From positions 186,001 through 250,000 of the forward strand of contig JAPXFQ010000187.1 of the NCBI GenBank assembly GCA_028564705.1: DNA of 64,000 nucleotides, read 5' to 3'. Positions 33,228 to 44,894 of this stretch are shown here, in pieces; the stretch's first letter is position 1; each line of letters begins with the position of its first letter. The DNA is from Apricaphanius iberus. Taxonomy: Eukaryota; Chordata; Actinopteri; Cyprinodontiformes; Aphaniidae. The translations under genes and the position numbers were made by a program. The notes under the pieces are model-generated. The model was not told the origin of the DNA and ran no database searches. It worked only from the letters and a program-made list of their open reading frames with translations.

Positions 33228-34723
33228 GCATAAAAGAGCAGCTCTTGCCTTTCTCCAAACTCTGTGACAGTGTCGGATTGCCACATGTGCAGCAAGAAAC
33301 AGGGTGGGCCTGTCCTGTACAGAAACAATAGGTGGCTTATATCCCTAAAAAACATTGAATTTCGACAAACCTGTGGCACTTGATGGCAACCGTTGAGGGC
33401 ATATTCTACCCACAGAAGGTTTTAGGTCCACCGACCAGGAGCATTCATACTGAGGGCCTGTACCTTGGTCTCTACCTCTTGGTTCATGAGCTCCGTTTGT
33501 CCATCCGTCTGTGGGTGGAACCCAGAAGACAGACTTAGGTTGATTCCATGTAGAGAAGAGAACTCACCCCAGAAATGAGAGATGAACTGAGGCCCCCGGT
33601 CAGAACCAATATTGCGAGGAATACCACGAAGTCTGAATATCTCCTGGGCCATTACTTCTCTTAGTTTAGCAGCTGAGGGGAGTTCTTTGAGGGCGACTAG
33701 ATGTACCATTTTAGAAAATCTGTCAACTACAGTTAGGAGAACAGTCTTACTCTGGGATGATGGAAGACCAGTGACTAAGTCCATAGAAAAGTGTGACCAA
33801 GGTCGACGAGGAATGGAGAGGGGCCTGAGGTAACCTGCAGGGGGTGGTGTGAGGGTTTGACTTGAGAACAGACTGGACAAGCTGCAAGGAACTCCTTTGT
33901 GTCCTTCCTAAGGCCACCAGAAACTGGGTCCAGGGTGGCAGAAGAGTTTGAAGCAATGACAGAATTGGAGAACCATTGATATCATCGATTCTGGCACAAA
34001 CAAACAACCCTTGGGACGATTTGCAGGTGGAGGATATGAAGCATAGCTTCTCTTGAGCAATCTCTCCATCCTATTTACAGCTAATCTGATTTTGAGTGGT
34101 GCAATAAAGTCAGGCGTTTCTGAGACAGGCGACTAGGAAGGAGACTGTAAAAGTCTCGATAGGGCTTCTGGTTTTATGTTTTTACTTCCAGGATGATAGG
34201 GGAAAGAGAAGTCAAACCTGCTGAAAAACAAAGGCCTCTTGACCTGACGTGGATTTAGGCATTTAGCAGTCTTGAGATATTCAAGATTCTTATGATCTGT
34301 CCACACAGTGAAAGGATGTGTGGCTCCCTCTAATCAGTGTCTCCACTCCTCCAGGGCCAGTTTAATTGACAAGAGCTCATGATCTCCCACATCATAATTA
34401 TGCTCAGAGGGGGAGAGGTGGCAAGAAAAAAATGCGCAGGGATGCAACTTGGCATCGTCAGCATGAAGCTGAGATAACACAGCCCCTATCCTAGTGTCTG
34501 AGGCATCTACCTCAACAATAAAATGTTTAGAAGGATCAGGGAATCGTAGCACTGGAGCAGAGGTGAACAAGACCAGTCAAAACCAGATAAACCAAGCCTT
34601 GGAGGAGGTGAGCCTATGGAGAGGGGCTGCGACCAAACTGTAGTCTTTAATGGACCGCCAATAAAAGTTTGCAAAGCCCAAAAATCGTTGAAGCTCCTTA
34701 ACATTAGAAGGAACAGGCCACTG

Positions 34724-34939
34724 TAGTACAACAGATATCTCAAGGAAATTTCAATCAAACGCAACTGGACTTGGTAATTTGTCTTGGAAGACGTTTCACC
34801 TCTTATCCAAGAGGCTTGGATAAGAGGTGAAACGTCTTCCAAGACAAATTACCAAGTCCAGTTGCGTTTGATTGAAATTTCCTTGAGATAACCATGACCT
34901 GTATGAATGAGAATATTCACAGGCTTAGTACAACAGATA
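34724..34939. mobile_element. Palindromic retroposon insertion in gypsy RT, 14-bp TSD
   Basis: Duplication TAGTACAACAGATA at 34724-34737 and 34926-34939. The 188 bp between hold a perfect inverted repeat: arms 34736-34810 and 34816-34890, 75 bp each with no mismatch, around the 5-base loop GAGGC. The arms contain AGACGTTTCACCTCTTATCC, known from an abundant fish repeat, and the remaining 35 bases (CCATGACCTGTATGAATGAG onward) belong to the same repeat. A long target duplication fits LINE-driven insertion, and the arms may come from twin priming (inference). Confidence 0.85.
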
Positions 34940-35867
34940 CTTTGGATAGATCCATGCTAATTCTCTCTGGGGAAATAATGAAGCCAAGAAAAGAAACAGA
35001 GGCACAGTGAAAATCACATTTCTCAGCATTGACGAACAGATTATTCTTTAGTAATCTGTGGAGAACTTCTCAAACATGCTTAACATGTGACACAAGGTCT
35101 TTGGAGTAGACCAAGATGACATCAAGATACACAAAGCCAAATCTGTTTAGCATGTCTCCCAGCACATCATTCACTAGGGCCTGAAAAACTGCAGGAGCAT
35201 TAGTAAGCCCAAAAGGCATCACTAGATACTCATACTGGCCTGAAGGGGTATTGAATGTGATAAGTTTTACTCAAGTCAACTTTGGTAAAGACTGTGCTCC
35301 CCTGAAGGAGTTCAAAGGCGGACGGCATGAGAGGCAGAGCGTACCGGTTCTTTACAGTAATCCCATTAAAGCTGCAGTAGTCAATACATGGTCTTAATGA
35401 CCCATCCTTCTTGCCACAAAAAAGAACCCAGCCCCAGCGGGTGAAGAACATTTTTCTAATGAGGCCAGCTTTTAAAGAATCAGAAATATAATTTTCCATG
35501 GACTCTCTTTCTGGGCCAGAAAGATAATACTGTGTGCCCCTTGGGGGTGTAGTCCCAGGCAGTAGAAAAATCTGGCAGTCATAGGATTAATGAGGGGTCA
35601 GAGAAGTGGACCTAGACTTATTAAAGACCTCATAGAGGTCGTGGTATTCATGAGGCACCTGGGATAAATCAGGGTATTCTGGATTATCCTCCCTTAATCC
35701 AATTTGAGGATGAGGCTCCTGTAAACAAATAGAAGGAAAAGAAGAACCCCATTACTGGACCTCACCGGTGCTCCAATTAATGACTGGGTTGTGTTTAACC
35801 AAGCATGGATGACCCAAAATAACTGGGATATAAGGTGAGAGAACCAGAAGGAAAGAAACCACTTCAC

Positions 35868-36150
35868 GATTTATCCGATGCTGTCTAATGATTTAACCAA
35901 TTGGAAACATGTAAATACTGAAAAGAATTGGTCCAAGCACCAAACCCTGTGGTACTCCACAAGTAACGCTTGATTGTGAAGCAGATTTATCATTCATGTG
36001 GAAAAATCTGTTGTTCAAATATGACCTAAACCAGCCATGTGCTGTTCCATTGATCCCTGCAAGTCGTTCACGCCTTTCTAACAGAATATTGTGATGACTG
36101 TGTCAAAAGCAGCACTGAGATCTAACAAAACCAGAACAGTCACAAGGTCA
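35868..36150 (-). pseudogene. L2-like LINE reverse transcriptase fragment
   Basis: On the - strand: HNILLERRERL, GTAHGWFRSYL, SSVTCGVPQGLVLGPILFSI. CGVPQG is the RT block found before the catalytic box in L2/CR1-type LINEs. It ends near 35868, where gypsy sequence begins. Probably part of the same older LINE as 37574-38400. Confidence 0.75.
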
Positions 36151-36873
36151 CAGCCGAATGAAAAATTACATGTAATTCTTTATTTGAAGAGATCTATGGG
36201 GATGTAAGGGAATGCACAGAGAAATTAAGCACAAGACAAATATGTTCCATGCCAGATTATAGCTATACAGCTAGTTTCCATCTGCTGTCCCTGTGTACAT
36301 CAATAAAATATACATTGACAAATTCCTGGTTACATTCTTGTTTACAGACCCACACATAACAATGTCTACAATAACCATACATTCAAATAAAAACAAAATC
36401 ACTTGTATCGCCTTATCACTATCATGCATATTCACATTTAAAGGTGCTATGTATAGTGCATATTTGCAATTGAAAGAGCTAAGTGTGCTCAAGACTACAT
36501 TTTAAGGTGCTGTATATAGTGCAAAAAGCAGTTGTGTTGTGCAAAGGCACAAACAAGGAACCTTTGACGTTTACAAAGTACATCATATTATTAATATGAT
36601 GTAAAAATATAGTCTATAATAAATATAAAATATAATGAGTTAAGAAGTATAAAAATTTAATAAATATGAAATACGGTTTGTGATGAATATGATTCATCAC
36701 CTGACACCATAAGAATATAATTAACGACTTTCACCAGTGCTATTTCAATGTGCTATGATTAGCTCTCAACCATACTGTAAGTCAGGTTAACTTACTGTTT
36801 ATATGCTTGTACACATGAAAACAACTATTCTGTTGACCATCTTAGATTAGAAAGGAAGGCTAGATATAGGTCT
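36151..36873. other. AT-rich filler between LINE pieces
   Basis: Short frames only. Contains a 25-base palindrome at 36579-36603. The last 50 bases (about 36825-36873) resume old LINE sequence (NYRPISSLPF on the - strand spans the nested insertion). Confidence 0.45.
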
Positions 36874-36879
36874 GTAATT

Positions 36880-37573
36880 CAATTCAATTCAATTCAGTTT
36901 ATTTATATAGCGCCATTTCACAACAGATGTCATCTCAAGGCACTTTACAAAAAGAGTTATTACAATACAATGTTTAGTGTAGAAATTACAGAACCACAGA
37001 AGATTGCGTCGTGGAATTCTCAGCAATCCCTCATACTGAGCAAGCATGCAGCGACAGTGGGAAGGAAAAACTCCCTTTTAACAGGAAGAAACCTCCGGCA
37101 GAACCAGGCTCAGCACAAGCGGTTATCTGCCGCGACCGTCTGTGGCTTGGAGAATACATAACAGAGACACAGAAAGAGCAATAGAACTGATGCAGAAGTT
37201 TGTTGCAGGACGTGGAGAATTTTCCGTCACTGCAATGCCATCTTAGTCAGGGTCGTCAAGCAGGGCTAATCCGGAGCACCTACTATAATAGAAAACAGGT
37301 TAGTGCTTGAATTGACAGCACATCATGCAGTTGGGGAGAAGTAGGAGAGAAAGTAGGAACAGACCCTAATAATGTCCTCCAACAGCCTAGCCTAAAGCAG
37401 CATAGCTACTAACATTAACCTGTCTCCTAGCTAGTAGGAGACCTGGCTACCAACACTCTGTCTGAGTCCTCCTGACCCGTGGACGGTGTAGGGCCGGTAA
37501 CGGCCCCCGTCATGCCGGGGTCTTCTCGGAGTCAGGTTGTTTGAGAATGCAGCCCAAAGTGGGCTGTAAAAAA
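36880..37573 (-). mobile_element. 5'-truncated L2-like LINE 3' UTR nested in an older LINE
   Basis: Tail (AATTC)n at 36880-36897, then TTTATTTATATAGCGCCATT, the conserved block with GGAAGAAACCTCCGGCAGAA and the rest of the 3' UTR up to 37573. Flanked by GTAATT at 36874-36879 and 37574-37579. Joining the outer sides rejoins the LINE motif NYRPIS. Confidence 0.8.
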
Positions 37574-38400
37574 GTAATTAACTCACTCATCTTGATTGAG
37601 AGGGAATTTCTTAAGTAAAGGTTTAATTACAGCAAATCTAAATTCCAGTGGTAAGTATCCATTTACCAAGGATAGATTTATCATATTTGAAATGGGGCCA
37701 GTAACCAAATGGAACACTTTCCTTAAATAATTTGATTGAGATTGGGTCCAAGATACATGTTGAGGGTTTAGATGAGACTAATATTTTTGATCATTGTGCA
37801 AGCTTGACTGAATCAAAACAGTTCACATAAAAATGACGTTCTATAGTTTCCTTTTACAGCTGCCTCATTTACTGAGAGAGAAGTAACTATGTTTGGAAGG
37901 ATGCCAATTATTTTTTTGTTAATCAAATTAATTTTAGTTATGAAGAATCCCATAAAGTCATCACAAGGGAGAGCAAGGGGAGTTGGCTTACCAGAGCTAT
38001 GACTTTGTGTCAGTTTGGCAACTGTACTAAAATGAAACCTAGGATTGTTCTTATATGCCTCTATTAATTTTGAAAAATAAAGGTTGGAATACTTTTGTTA
38101 TATAGAGCACCAATTTCTCTGCAGTTTCCTATTATTCTGCTTTAAAGTATGCAGCTCTGCATTAAACCAGGGAGTCAGCTTCTTATACCTTATTACTATC
38201 TTTTTTAAGGGGATTAAACTGTCTAATTCCAAATGCAATGATGATGTAACACTATGAGCCAGACGAGAAATTTCTGAAGGGTTTGAGATGGAATTACTGC
38301 CCTCGGCTGTGTTACACCGAGACACTGATGAAAGTAAGAATACAACAGATTGTTTAAAACTTTTTACAGCATTGTCTGATAAACTCTACTATATTGCATT
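37574..38400 (-). pseudogene. Older L2-like LINE, region before the RT core
   Basis: On the - strand: LIPLKKIVIRYKKLTPWFNAELHTLKQ (38220-38110; LTPWFNAEL typical), a DDFMGFF-like motif (about 37950), then AVIKPLLKKFPLNQDE just before the nested insertion. Degenerate, with several stops. Confidence 0.75.
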
Positions 38401-38509
38401 TTTTTTCCAGTTTCGGACGGTCAGTTAAAATAAATTAAAAAGTTATCAAAAATGGTCAGACAGCTACAGGTTAGGTGGGAGGACTGTTCTCTTTCATAAC
38501 ATTTATTTC

Positions 38510-39740
38510 CATGTCTCACGATCAGATTCCTGAGGAGCACTTATCTCATCACGGCAATCCTGATTGGCTGGTGATCGCGGCGTCCACATCACATGCCTCT
38601 ATAAGTAGCATGCATCCCTACACAGAGCCATTCAATCACCTATTCTTTATTCGGTGGTAGTTTATCTACCACTGGCTAGGTTGCTTACCAGTTCACAGAC
38701 TGGAGCCGGTTGCCTTTTTTCTCCTTTGCCGAATGCTAGCTCACTTTTTCAGTTCTGACCGCCATTATAGTACATTTTTCACAAAAAGTTACGTTCTCTG
38801 TGTGCTGCCCTTGTTCCTCGCTTTAACAAACCAGTTTACTGCCATGCACACCTTTTCTCACACCAGAGAAGAAGAGGGCACAGCGGCTCGCCTCTACATC
38901 TGTGAAAATAAAATTTTAAGCAAAGATCCATACCAGGTCTGCTCGTGTTGCCTCGGGCTGGAACATGCCCAGGTGGCAATTGCCTAAGGGTTATGCAGTG
39001 TGTACGCAAGCGTTCAAAGGAGTTTCCTTTGAACGCTTGCAGGCCAAGCTAGCCTGTCAGGCGGGGGACCCATACCTGTCAACAGCCAGGCTGCCGCCCG
39101 TGTGCATCGACAGTCATGCCCTCCAGGGACTGAAACTGTACGTCGTGTCCAGCTGGGGTTCCCAGCTTGACCTGGCCAATGCGGACGTCCTGGTATTGGA
39201 CAACAAAGATGAGCTCAAGGACACCAATGGCCGCCTCATATCAGAGTATGGTGGGGAGGAAGAATTCTTTGTTCCTGCCACCCAAGCTTAGCTTAGCTTA
39301 ACAAAAGCTCCAGCAAAAGTCGCGAAGTCATCATGACAACAAAGATCCTCTCAAAAGTTGTAAGACTTTTGACTCACTTGGCATACTCAGACATCGATCC
39401 ATTCATGCCTCCAGCTCCTGATCTGTAATTCTCACTCCAGTACTGGTCTAACCAGCGATCGTTCAGTCTTTTGAGACTCAGACTCTGCAGCCTTCCAGAC
39501 CAATCTAGCCGACACCCTAGAATTGCTGCGGCTTCTCCATTACTTTCAAACGCCGACTTTGCTGCTCTACCACTCCCTGACTAAAGTCTGCTCCAGCTCG
39601 CATGTGGAAGGCAATGACAGCCCCTATGGCAGCTCCCTTCCCCCAGGAGACCTTACAAATATTCTTTCCCCCGCTGCTGGCAAAGCTGCAGCCCGTATCA
39701 ATTTAGATTCTCCCTGTCACCTCTCAGCTTAATCAAAACA
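38510..39740 (+). pseudogene. Retroelement 5' region with gag-like fragments (DIRS-like?)
   Basis: 38733-38987 reads ...KILSKDPYQVCSCCLGLEHAQVA; the pattern CxxCLGLxHA is typical of a gag-like protein of fish retroelements, which I associate with DIRS-type elements (uncertain). After a stop and a small hairpin the reading continues at 39025-39291 (FERLQAKLACQAGDPYLS ... FVPATQA, acidic). Sequence upstream (TATAAGTAGCATGC near 38600) could be an LTR or leader. Further weak coding remnants extend to 39740. No reverse transcriptase follows, so this is a truncated copy. Confidence 0.5.
39006..39040. repeat. Perfect 16-bp inverted repeat inside the gag-like region
   Basis: GCAAGCGTTCAAAGGA (39006-39021), loop GTT, exact reverse complement (39025-39040). 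One arm is presumably the original coding sequence and the other a duplicated inverted copy. Confidence 0.9.
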
Positions 39741-39899
39741 ACGCTTGCTAAACGCTATTAAAAAAACTCAGTTTTTTCAATATAGAACCACTTAAAGCAA
39801 AAAGCTGTTAGTGTTACACTCTGAGACATCAATTCAAACCAACAACTCCAGGCAAATCAGCAGCTACCAATGCTAGGTAAGAGTGAGAGAGATATCATA

Positions 39900-42417
39900 T
39901 TACTGGACCAATGACTCCATACGTGGGTGTGTTGGGTTGCTTCGGCACACTTTGGGCCAAGGCAGACCTTTGTCCATTAAAAGGGGTCGGTTTGGACCAG
40001 ACACAGGTAATGCAATAACTCCAGAACGGTTCTCAAGCTACCTGTTCTAGACTGTACTGGCACTAGTGGAAAAGGGGCATAATTGGAGGGTGTTTGAGAC
40101 CTAGAGACAGAATAGAGATATTGTGTCTTGCTATTTTGTCTTTTTTGTAAGAGTCGCTGGACAAAAATAAGGTATTCTCCACAATTAAGGTGTACCTGGC
40201 CGCCATTTTTGCCTGCCACGTGAGCTTTGAGATTTATGGAGAGAATATGCAGGCTTCTCCCTGTGTGTCAGCCTTTGGTGCCTTCTTGGGATCTGTCCAT
40301 GGTGCTGAAATGCTTTTCAGGATCTCCATTTGAACCAATTGTAAGTAAAGTGTTGGGCCCCTTTTTTTGTTCTTACTGCTTTCCTCCCCCCTGCTCTTTT
40401 CCTTACCTAAAGCGGAACAGCTTCCTAAGCTGTGTCCAGAGCTAGTATTATTTGGAAATGGTGGTGCTGTTGACCAATCACAAGCTTGCGATTTCTGTAG
40501 CTTTTGATGGAAATTTAAAAAATTGGGCATGTTTCTTCATGTCTCTGCATACCCACTGATGGAGAGGTATAAACTAGGATTAGGGGTTAGGGACACTGAA
40601 GTTACTAATAGGACCATTAAGAACATGTGATTCACTGGCTCTACCATCTTTGCAGCTCAATGTTTGAATCGTTGTTGCTTGATGATACTAATGATAATAT
40701 TGCCATGAGATTGTTTATAATGTCAAGGGGAAAGTACTTGCATTTCAAGTGTTTCACAAACGCCACATTATTGCATTGTGATTTGGTTTCCAACTTAACA
40801 ATAAACACAACATGGAATATTTCAATAAAACAAGTAATGTAGTATCATTTTAGTGGAAATGGATCTGTAAATCATTGCAGATCAAAGCATGATCTGGATA
40901 TGAGTCATAGTCCTTCAAAATGCCTATTGTTTTTTTTTAACCAAAATTATTTGATTAGGCCCACGTTTTATTTGGAGGAAATGTTTTTGGCCGTATTTAC
41001 TATAAAAGTATAAGCAACAATGTAGTGGGTAAAAAAAAAGATAAACACATTTCTATGTTTTGTAGAAATCGTTTTCATACAGGTTTGTCAGTGAACATTT
41101 TTTCTGACATATTTTCAAGGGTCTCCATCTGCTTCAAATGCATTTAGTTTTGGGACGGATTTGTATCATTCTTGAATTAAGGTCAGAACAAAATTTTGGA
41201 TTTCTTAAAGAAACTAGACATTTCCAAAAATCTGTATCTGTGTCAAGGTAGAATTTGTTACAGATTCTCAAGCAGCTTGTACTGGTAGGCTGTGAAACCT
41301 TCTTGGCATTCCTGTCACTTCTGTTGTATAATAACAAGCTACCGATATTACTCTCATGAAAAAAGATGACAGCAGTCAAATTTTTGTGTTTAAATTAACT
41401 TGACTGAAAACCCCTGAGAGGTGTCATTCCTTACTAAGCGCTTCTTTATTTACACCGCTGTTAAACAGTAAAAAAAAAAAAAAAGGCACGGCTTATTTTG
41501 CATGAACTGATCCTTTAGTGAGCCACTGAGCTCTGTCTTATTGCAGCCATGTGAAGCTTTGTGTCTTGAGGCAGTGATGTCAAGCTGTTCTGCTGCTGTG
41601 GCAACACATACTGTGGATGCCCACGCTTCCTGACACTTCCTCTTCTAACTGGTCCACAGGGTCACCACCGAAGCCTGTTTAAGCAGCTTACAGCAGCGGC
41701 TGTCCACTGGCAGCTGTGGAGGAAAAGAAGTCATTGTTTGCATTATTAAACTTCAGAGAACTTCACACTCCACACCGACAGCAAATTTTTCCACACCGGC
41801 ACAATGCTGCTCACAACACTTGCGGCTAATTTCTCTGCTAGCCTCTTTTTCACCATTACTCCAATACAATTCATACACACACGTACTGTACAAACACACA
41901 CACTCATATATTCACTCCGTCCCCTCCGCCCCCTTTACGCCGCCGTGACAGCTTTGTCACAAAGATGAATTCATCGTCAACACAGCAGCCAAAACAAGTA
42001 ATTTGATTGCCCCAACCACAAATTAAGTTAGTGTGATTCAATTTTCGATTTGGGCTTCTCCTGCAGCCATACATCAAGGGAGACATATTTCATTACACAG
42101 CAAAACCACAGGGAGGGAGGCAGTGGTGGCCCACTCCGTCCATAAGAAGACATCATGGCAGCATTATGGCATTTACTCGATACCTCTGCAGGTCCAGACA
42201 TGACGGTGACGGCTTTGGTGCCAGTCGTAGGGCTTGTTAGTCACTGGGCAACCCTGCCACACACATAAAAACAAAAAAACAGCCAACATATGCAGGTAGT
42301 TTGGATAGCTGTTAGCCAAGTGTGACAATGTGCAGGGGGGAAGTATGGCCTGGCTGCACAAGAAATTACATGAAAGTGCTGCAGAGCTCTGGGATTTGAA
42401 GGCTATGACAGATGACT
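39900..42417. other. Non-coding stretch
   Basis: 39980-40085 resembles (reverse strand) a common fish MITE (CCCCTTTTCCACTAGTGCC, GAACCGTTCTGGAGTTATTG), low confidence. The remainder shows no exon or repeat that I recognise; an A14 run lies at 41470-41484. Confidence 0.4.
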
Positions 42418-43130
42418 CACAGTGCCTTAAAAAATATTCAGACCTCTTAACATTTGCACTTTTATTTTTCTAATTTCAACCCCAAATTGGAAAGTATTTT
42501 GTTTAAGCACCGAGTAGCACATAATTGTGAAGTGGAAGATTTTTTTTTTTAGAAATGAAAATCTGAATAATGTGGAAAAGATTGCTGCTTGATGCTCTTT
42601 AAATCCATAATTTGTGGGACAGCATCTTGTGACAACACAGTGTTGTCTACTCATTTTTTGTTGCTGTTTTTTTTTTTTTTTTTTGGAAAATATGTCCTGC
42701 TCAGATTATGAAGTCTTGCCCCAGATTCTCAATTGTAATTAGGTCTACTCTTTGATTGGGTCATTCTAACGCATGGACACTTCATTGTAGATCTGGCTCA
42801 CTATACTTAGTGCTACTGTTATAGTTACTGCTATAGTGAACTTCCTCCCCAGCCTGGAGTCTTTAGCAGCCTCTTACAGGACTTCTATCAGGATTGTTGT
42901 GCATAAAGCTCCATCCATCTTTCCATCAACTCTAACCAGCTTCTTTGTCCCTCTGAGGCCTTCAGAGAATAAATTGATTTATTTTAAGATTTGTCAAGGC
43001 AGTTGGTTGCAGTGGACTTTATTTAGGGGTAATAATTGTATTTCTAAGTCAAAAAAGTCATTTTCTTTCCTTACAGCTGTGTGCTACTTTGTGTTGCTCA
43101 ATCGTGTGAATAGTTTTGCAAGGCAGCGTA
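42418..43130 (-). mobile_element. Tc1-like transposon, internally deleted
   Basis: 713 bp with inverted ends CACAGTGCCTTAAAAAATATTC at the left and, reverse strand, TACGCTGCCTTGCAAAACTATTC at the right. Inside on the - strand are decayed transposase pieces (CCAGATTCTCAATTGTAATT, TGGGTCATTCTAACGCATGG, CATCTTTCCATCAACTCTAACC as read on +). The central transposase section is missing. Same family as 25552, 30384 and 63500. Confidence 0.8.
42660..42684. repeat. Poly(T) run
   Basis: About 20 T in the Tc1 relic. Confidence 0.9.
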
Positions 43131-43442
43131 TTCCTAAAAGATTGTCATGTAAACAACATGACAGTGTCCTTATTAGGACTATCAAACAAGATCAAGAATA
43201 CGATCTTCCTCCATCTTACCTTCCCTCTAAACTTCTTTGCTGTGCCTCCACTGTAAGCTTTCTCCCCAGGCTCTTGACTGCTAAATGGGTTTGAAGCCAA
43301 AGCGTTCAATCAGTGCCCACCACTAGCGCCTTCTCCTTCCATTTCCCCACAATAGTGCCAGGACTTTCTAATTAAACCACCGGCTGTTCTTCTGAGAAAC
43401 TGCAGTTTGAAAGCTGTGAAGTGAATATCCAGCACTTGGCCA

Positions 43443-44267
43443 TTAATCCAAATTAATATCACAGATGTGGTAATGAAATGTGCCTCCAGTTTGGCTTTTT
43501 CCACCCTCTTTTATTGACAACACACTTTGTTCATGTGTGGATTGCTGTTGCTCCTTACAAATTAGATTGCTGTTGTGTTTAAGAGCTGCAAGAGAAAAAT
43601 AGCTTTGAGTTAATGAGCCATGATCGGAAGCGCTGACGGTGAAAAGTCGAAAGCCTTTGAAGTCCGATGTGGTGTCCAACACAGTAATGTGCTGTGAGAA
43701 AGTGTTCTCTTGGATTGAAGAGAAACGTTCTTTGGCACGCATCTTTTTCTCATAGCGAACCTCAGACTCCTTAAATGTTTGTTCCGACTTGCAGCTTTGC
43801 GAAAGAAGAGTGACTGATCTTGTTGTTTCTGGTTTGCCGAGCAGCAGTGTGACTGGCAAGTCAGCCTTCCAAAACCAAGTGCGGTATTTGAAATGCAGAT
43901 TACTTTTTTGTTGAAGCCTTTGCCAGGGTGTGTTTGATAAAACTGAAGTTCTGCTCTGCATTTTCTGGGAGGAAAGGTGCGTTTCTGAAGTGACAGCTCT
44001 GGGCACCAGAGAACTGGAAAACATCCAGATTCTTGACCTTTGGATTAAATCACTACTTTTTTTTTGCTGATAATGGGGTTCTTTGGTCTTGATAAACTGT
44101 GACCTGCTCAGCACCTTAAGCTCTACAGATGTGACCAACTGTCTGGAAAAAGTGCCTGCATAGTTTTTTGTTTGGAAGAAAAAAAATGATTGGTCAGAAT
44201 AAAATTCTCTCAAGGTCTTGGCCAAAGTAGCACCCAACAAAGGATTTCTATTTACACATGCTGACAA
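43443..44267 (-). CDS. Unidentified open frame, 274 codons, possible exon
   Basis: The longest open frame in the window. I recognise no domain. The predicted protein is rich in S, K, T and Q, with no signal peptide or membrane segment visible, and is more basic than acidic. No ATG opens it: the frame starts after an in-frame TAA and passes through CTTCTTTTGTCAG, a good splice acceptor, so if real it is an internal or last exon. Against: a run of nine A in the frame (near 44050), four consecutive phenylalanines from a T-run, and no neighbouring exon that I can identify. Alternatives are a chance frame or an unknown transposon ORF. Confidence 0.25.
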   Translation of the reverse strand: MSACVNRNPLLGATLAKTLREFYSDQSFFFFQTKNYAGTFSRQLVTSVELKVLSRSQFIKTKEPHYQQKKSSDLIQRSRIWMFSSSLVPRAVTSETHLSSQKMQSRTSVLSNTPWQRLQQKSNLHFKYRTWFWKADLPVTLLLGKPETTRSVTLLSQSCKSEQTFKESEVRYEKKMRAKERFSSIQENTFSQHITVLDTTSDFKGFRLFTVSASDHGSLTQSYFSLAALKHNSNLICKEQQQSTHEQSVLSIKEGGKSQTGGTFHYHICDINLD

Positions 44268-44894
44268 AAGAAGTTAAGTGAAATCACTGGATAGGCAACT
44301 TTCCCCGAAGGAACTATATTAGTGGAATTTAATCAAGTTCAGTAAGTATGTTGCTGCTTTTTCAGCTGAACATCTGTTTTAATGGTCTAAAGTTAAGTTT
44401 TTTCAAGCTTTCAGCAGTATGAATACACTCATGAGCAACTGCCTATGAGTCCACCACAAGTATCCCCCAAAAACTTTGAGATTTTATCGCTTAACCGATA
44501 TAATTTCCCACACGAACACTGGGTGTTGTTTGCCAGAGAAAATAGCACACAACTCAACAAAGTCCAAACTGTCCATATTCATTAAAATTATTTGAGGTGT
44601 TGCATTTTCAATGGCTAAAATCTACTAATAGCAGGGTCCTCCATGTGTAGCTGTTTGTATTCCACCACTTCACGAAGAATCTTAGGGCTAAAAGTAGGTC
44701 CTAACTGCCAAATTTAGGAGTAACTCCTAAAAAATGTGGGCGTGTCACTCTTAAATTTAAGACTCCTAGTTTCTTAAGATAAAAGTAATTCACAACCACT
44801 TTTAGGCCTAAAAGGAGCTCCTAAGTCTGGGAGTCCTTGAAAGAAGTCAAGAGGACTCCTTACTCCCTAAGACCTATTCACAAAGACTCCCAAA

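Larger units (their letters stand above)
32720..35867 (-). pseudogene. Ty3/gypsy retrotransposon pol, degenerate
   Basis: Reading on the - strand from high to low coordinates: end of protease (about 35770-35860, LGHPCLVKHNPVINW), reverse transcriptase (35499-34640; GWVLFCGKKDGSLRPCIDY, then [29 protein letters not shown]), RNase H (34570-34334, [13 protein letters not shown]), zinc-finger region (about 33990-33870), integrase core (33880-33422; SMDLVTGLP, GSDRGPQF, HPQTDGQTEL) and the integrase C-terminal part (33202-32876; [20 protein letters not shown]). Frameshifts and stops throughout. The second catalytic aspartate of the reverse transcriptase box (usual YLDD) is V. Two later insertions lie inside (33148-33227 and 34738-34925). 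The gag region and 5' LTR are missing. Inactive. Confidence 0.9.

Noticed and set aside
42836..43294. 152-codon + strand frame
   Set aside because: It is antisense to the Tc1-like relic at 42418-43130 and extends past its end.
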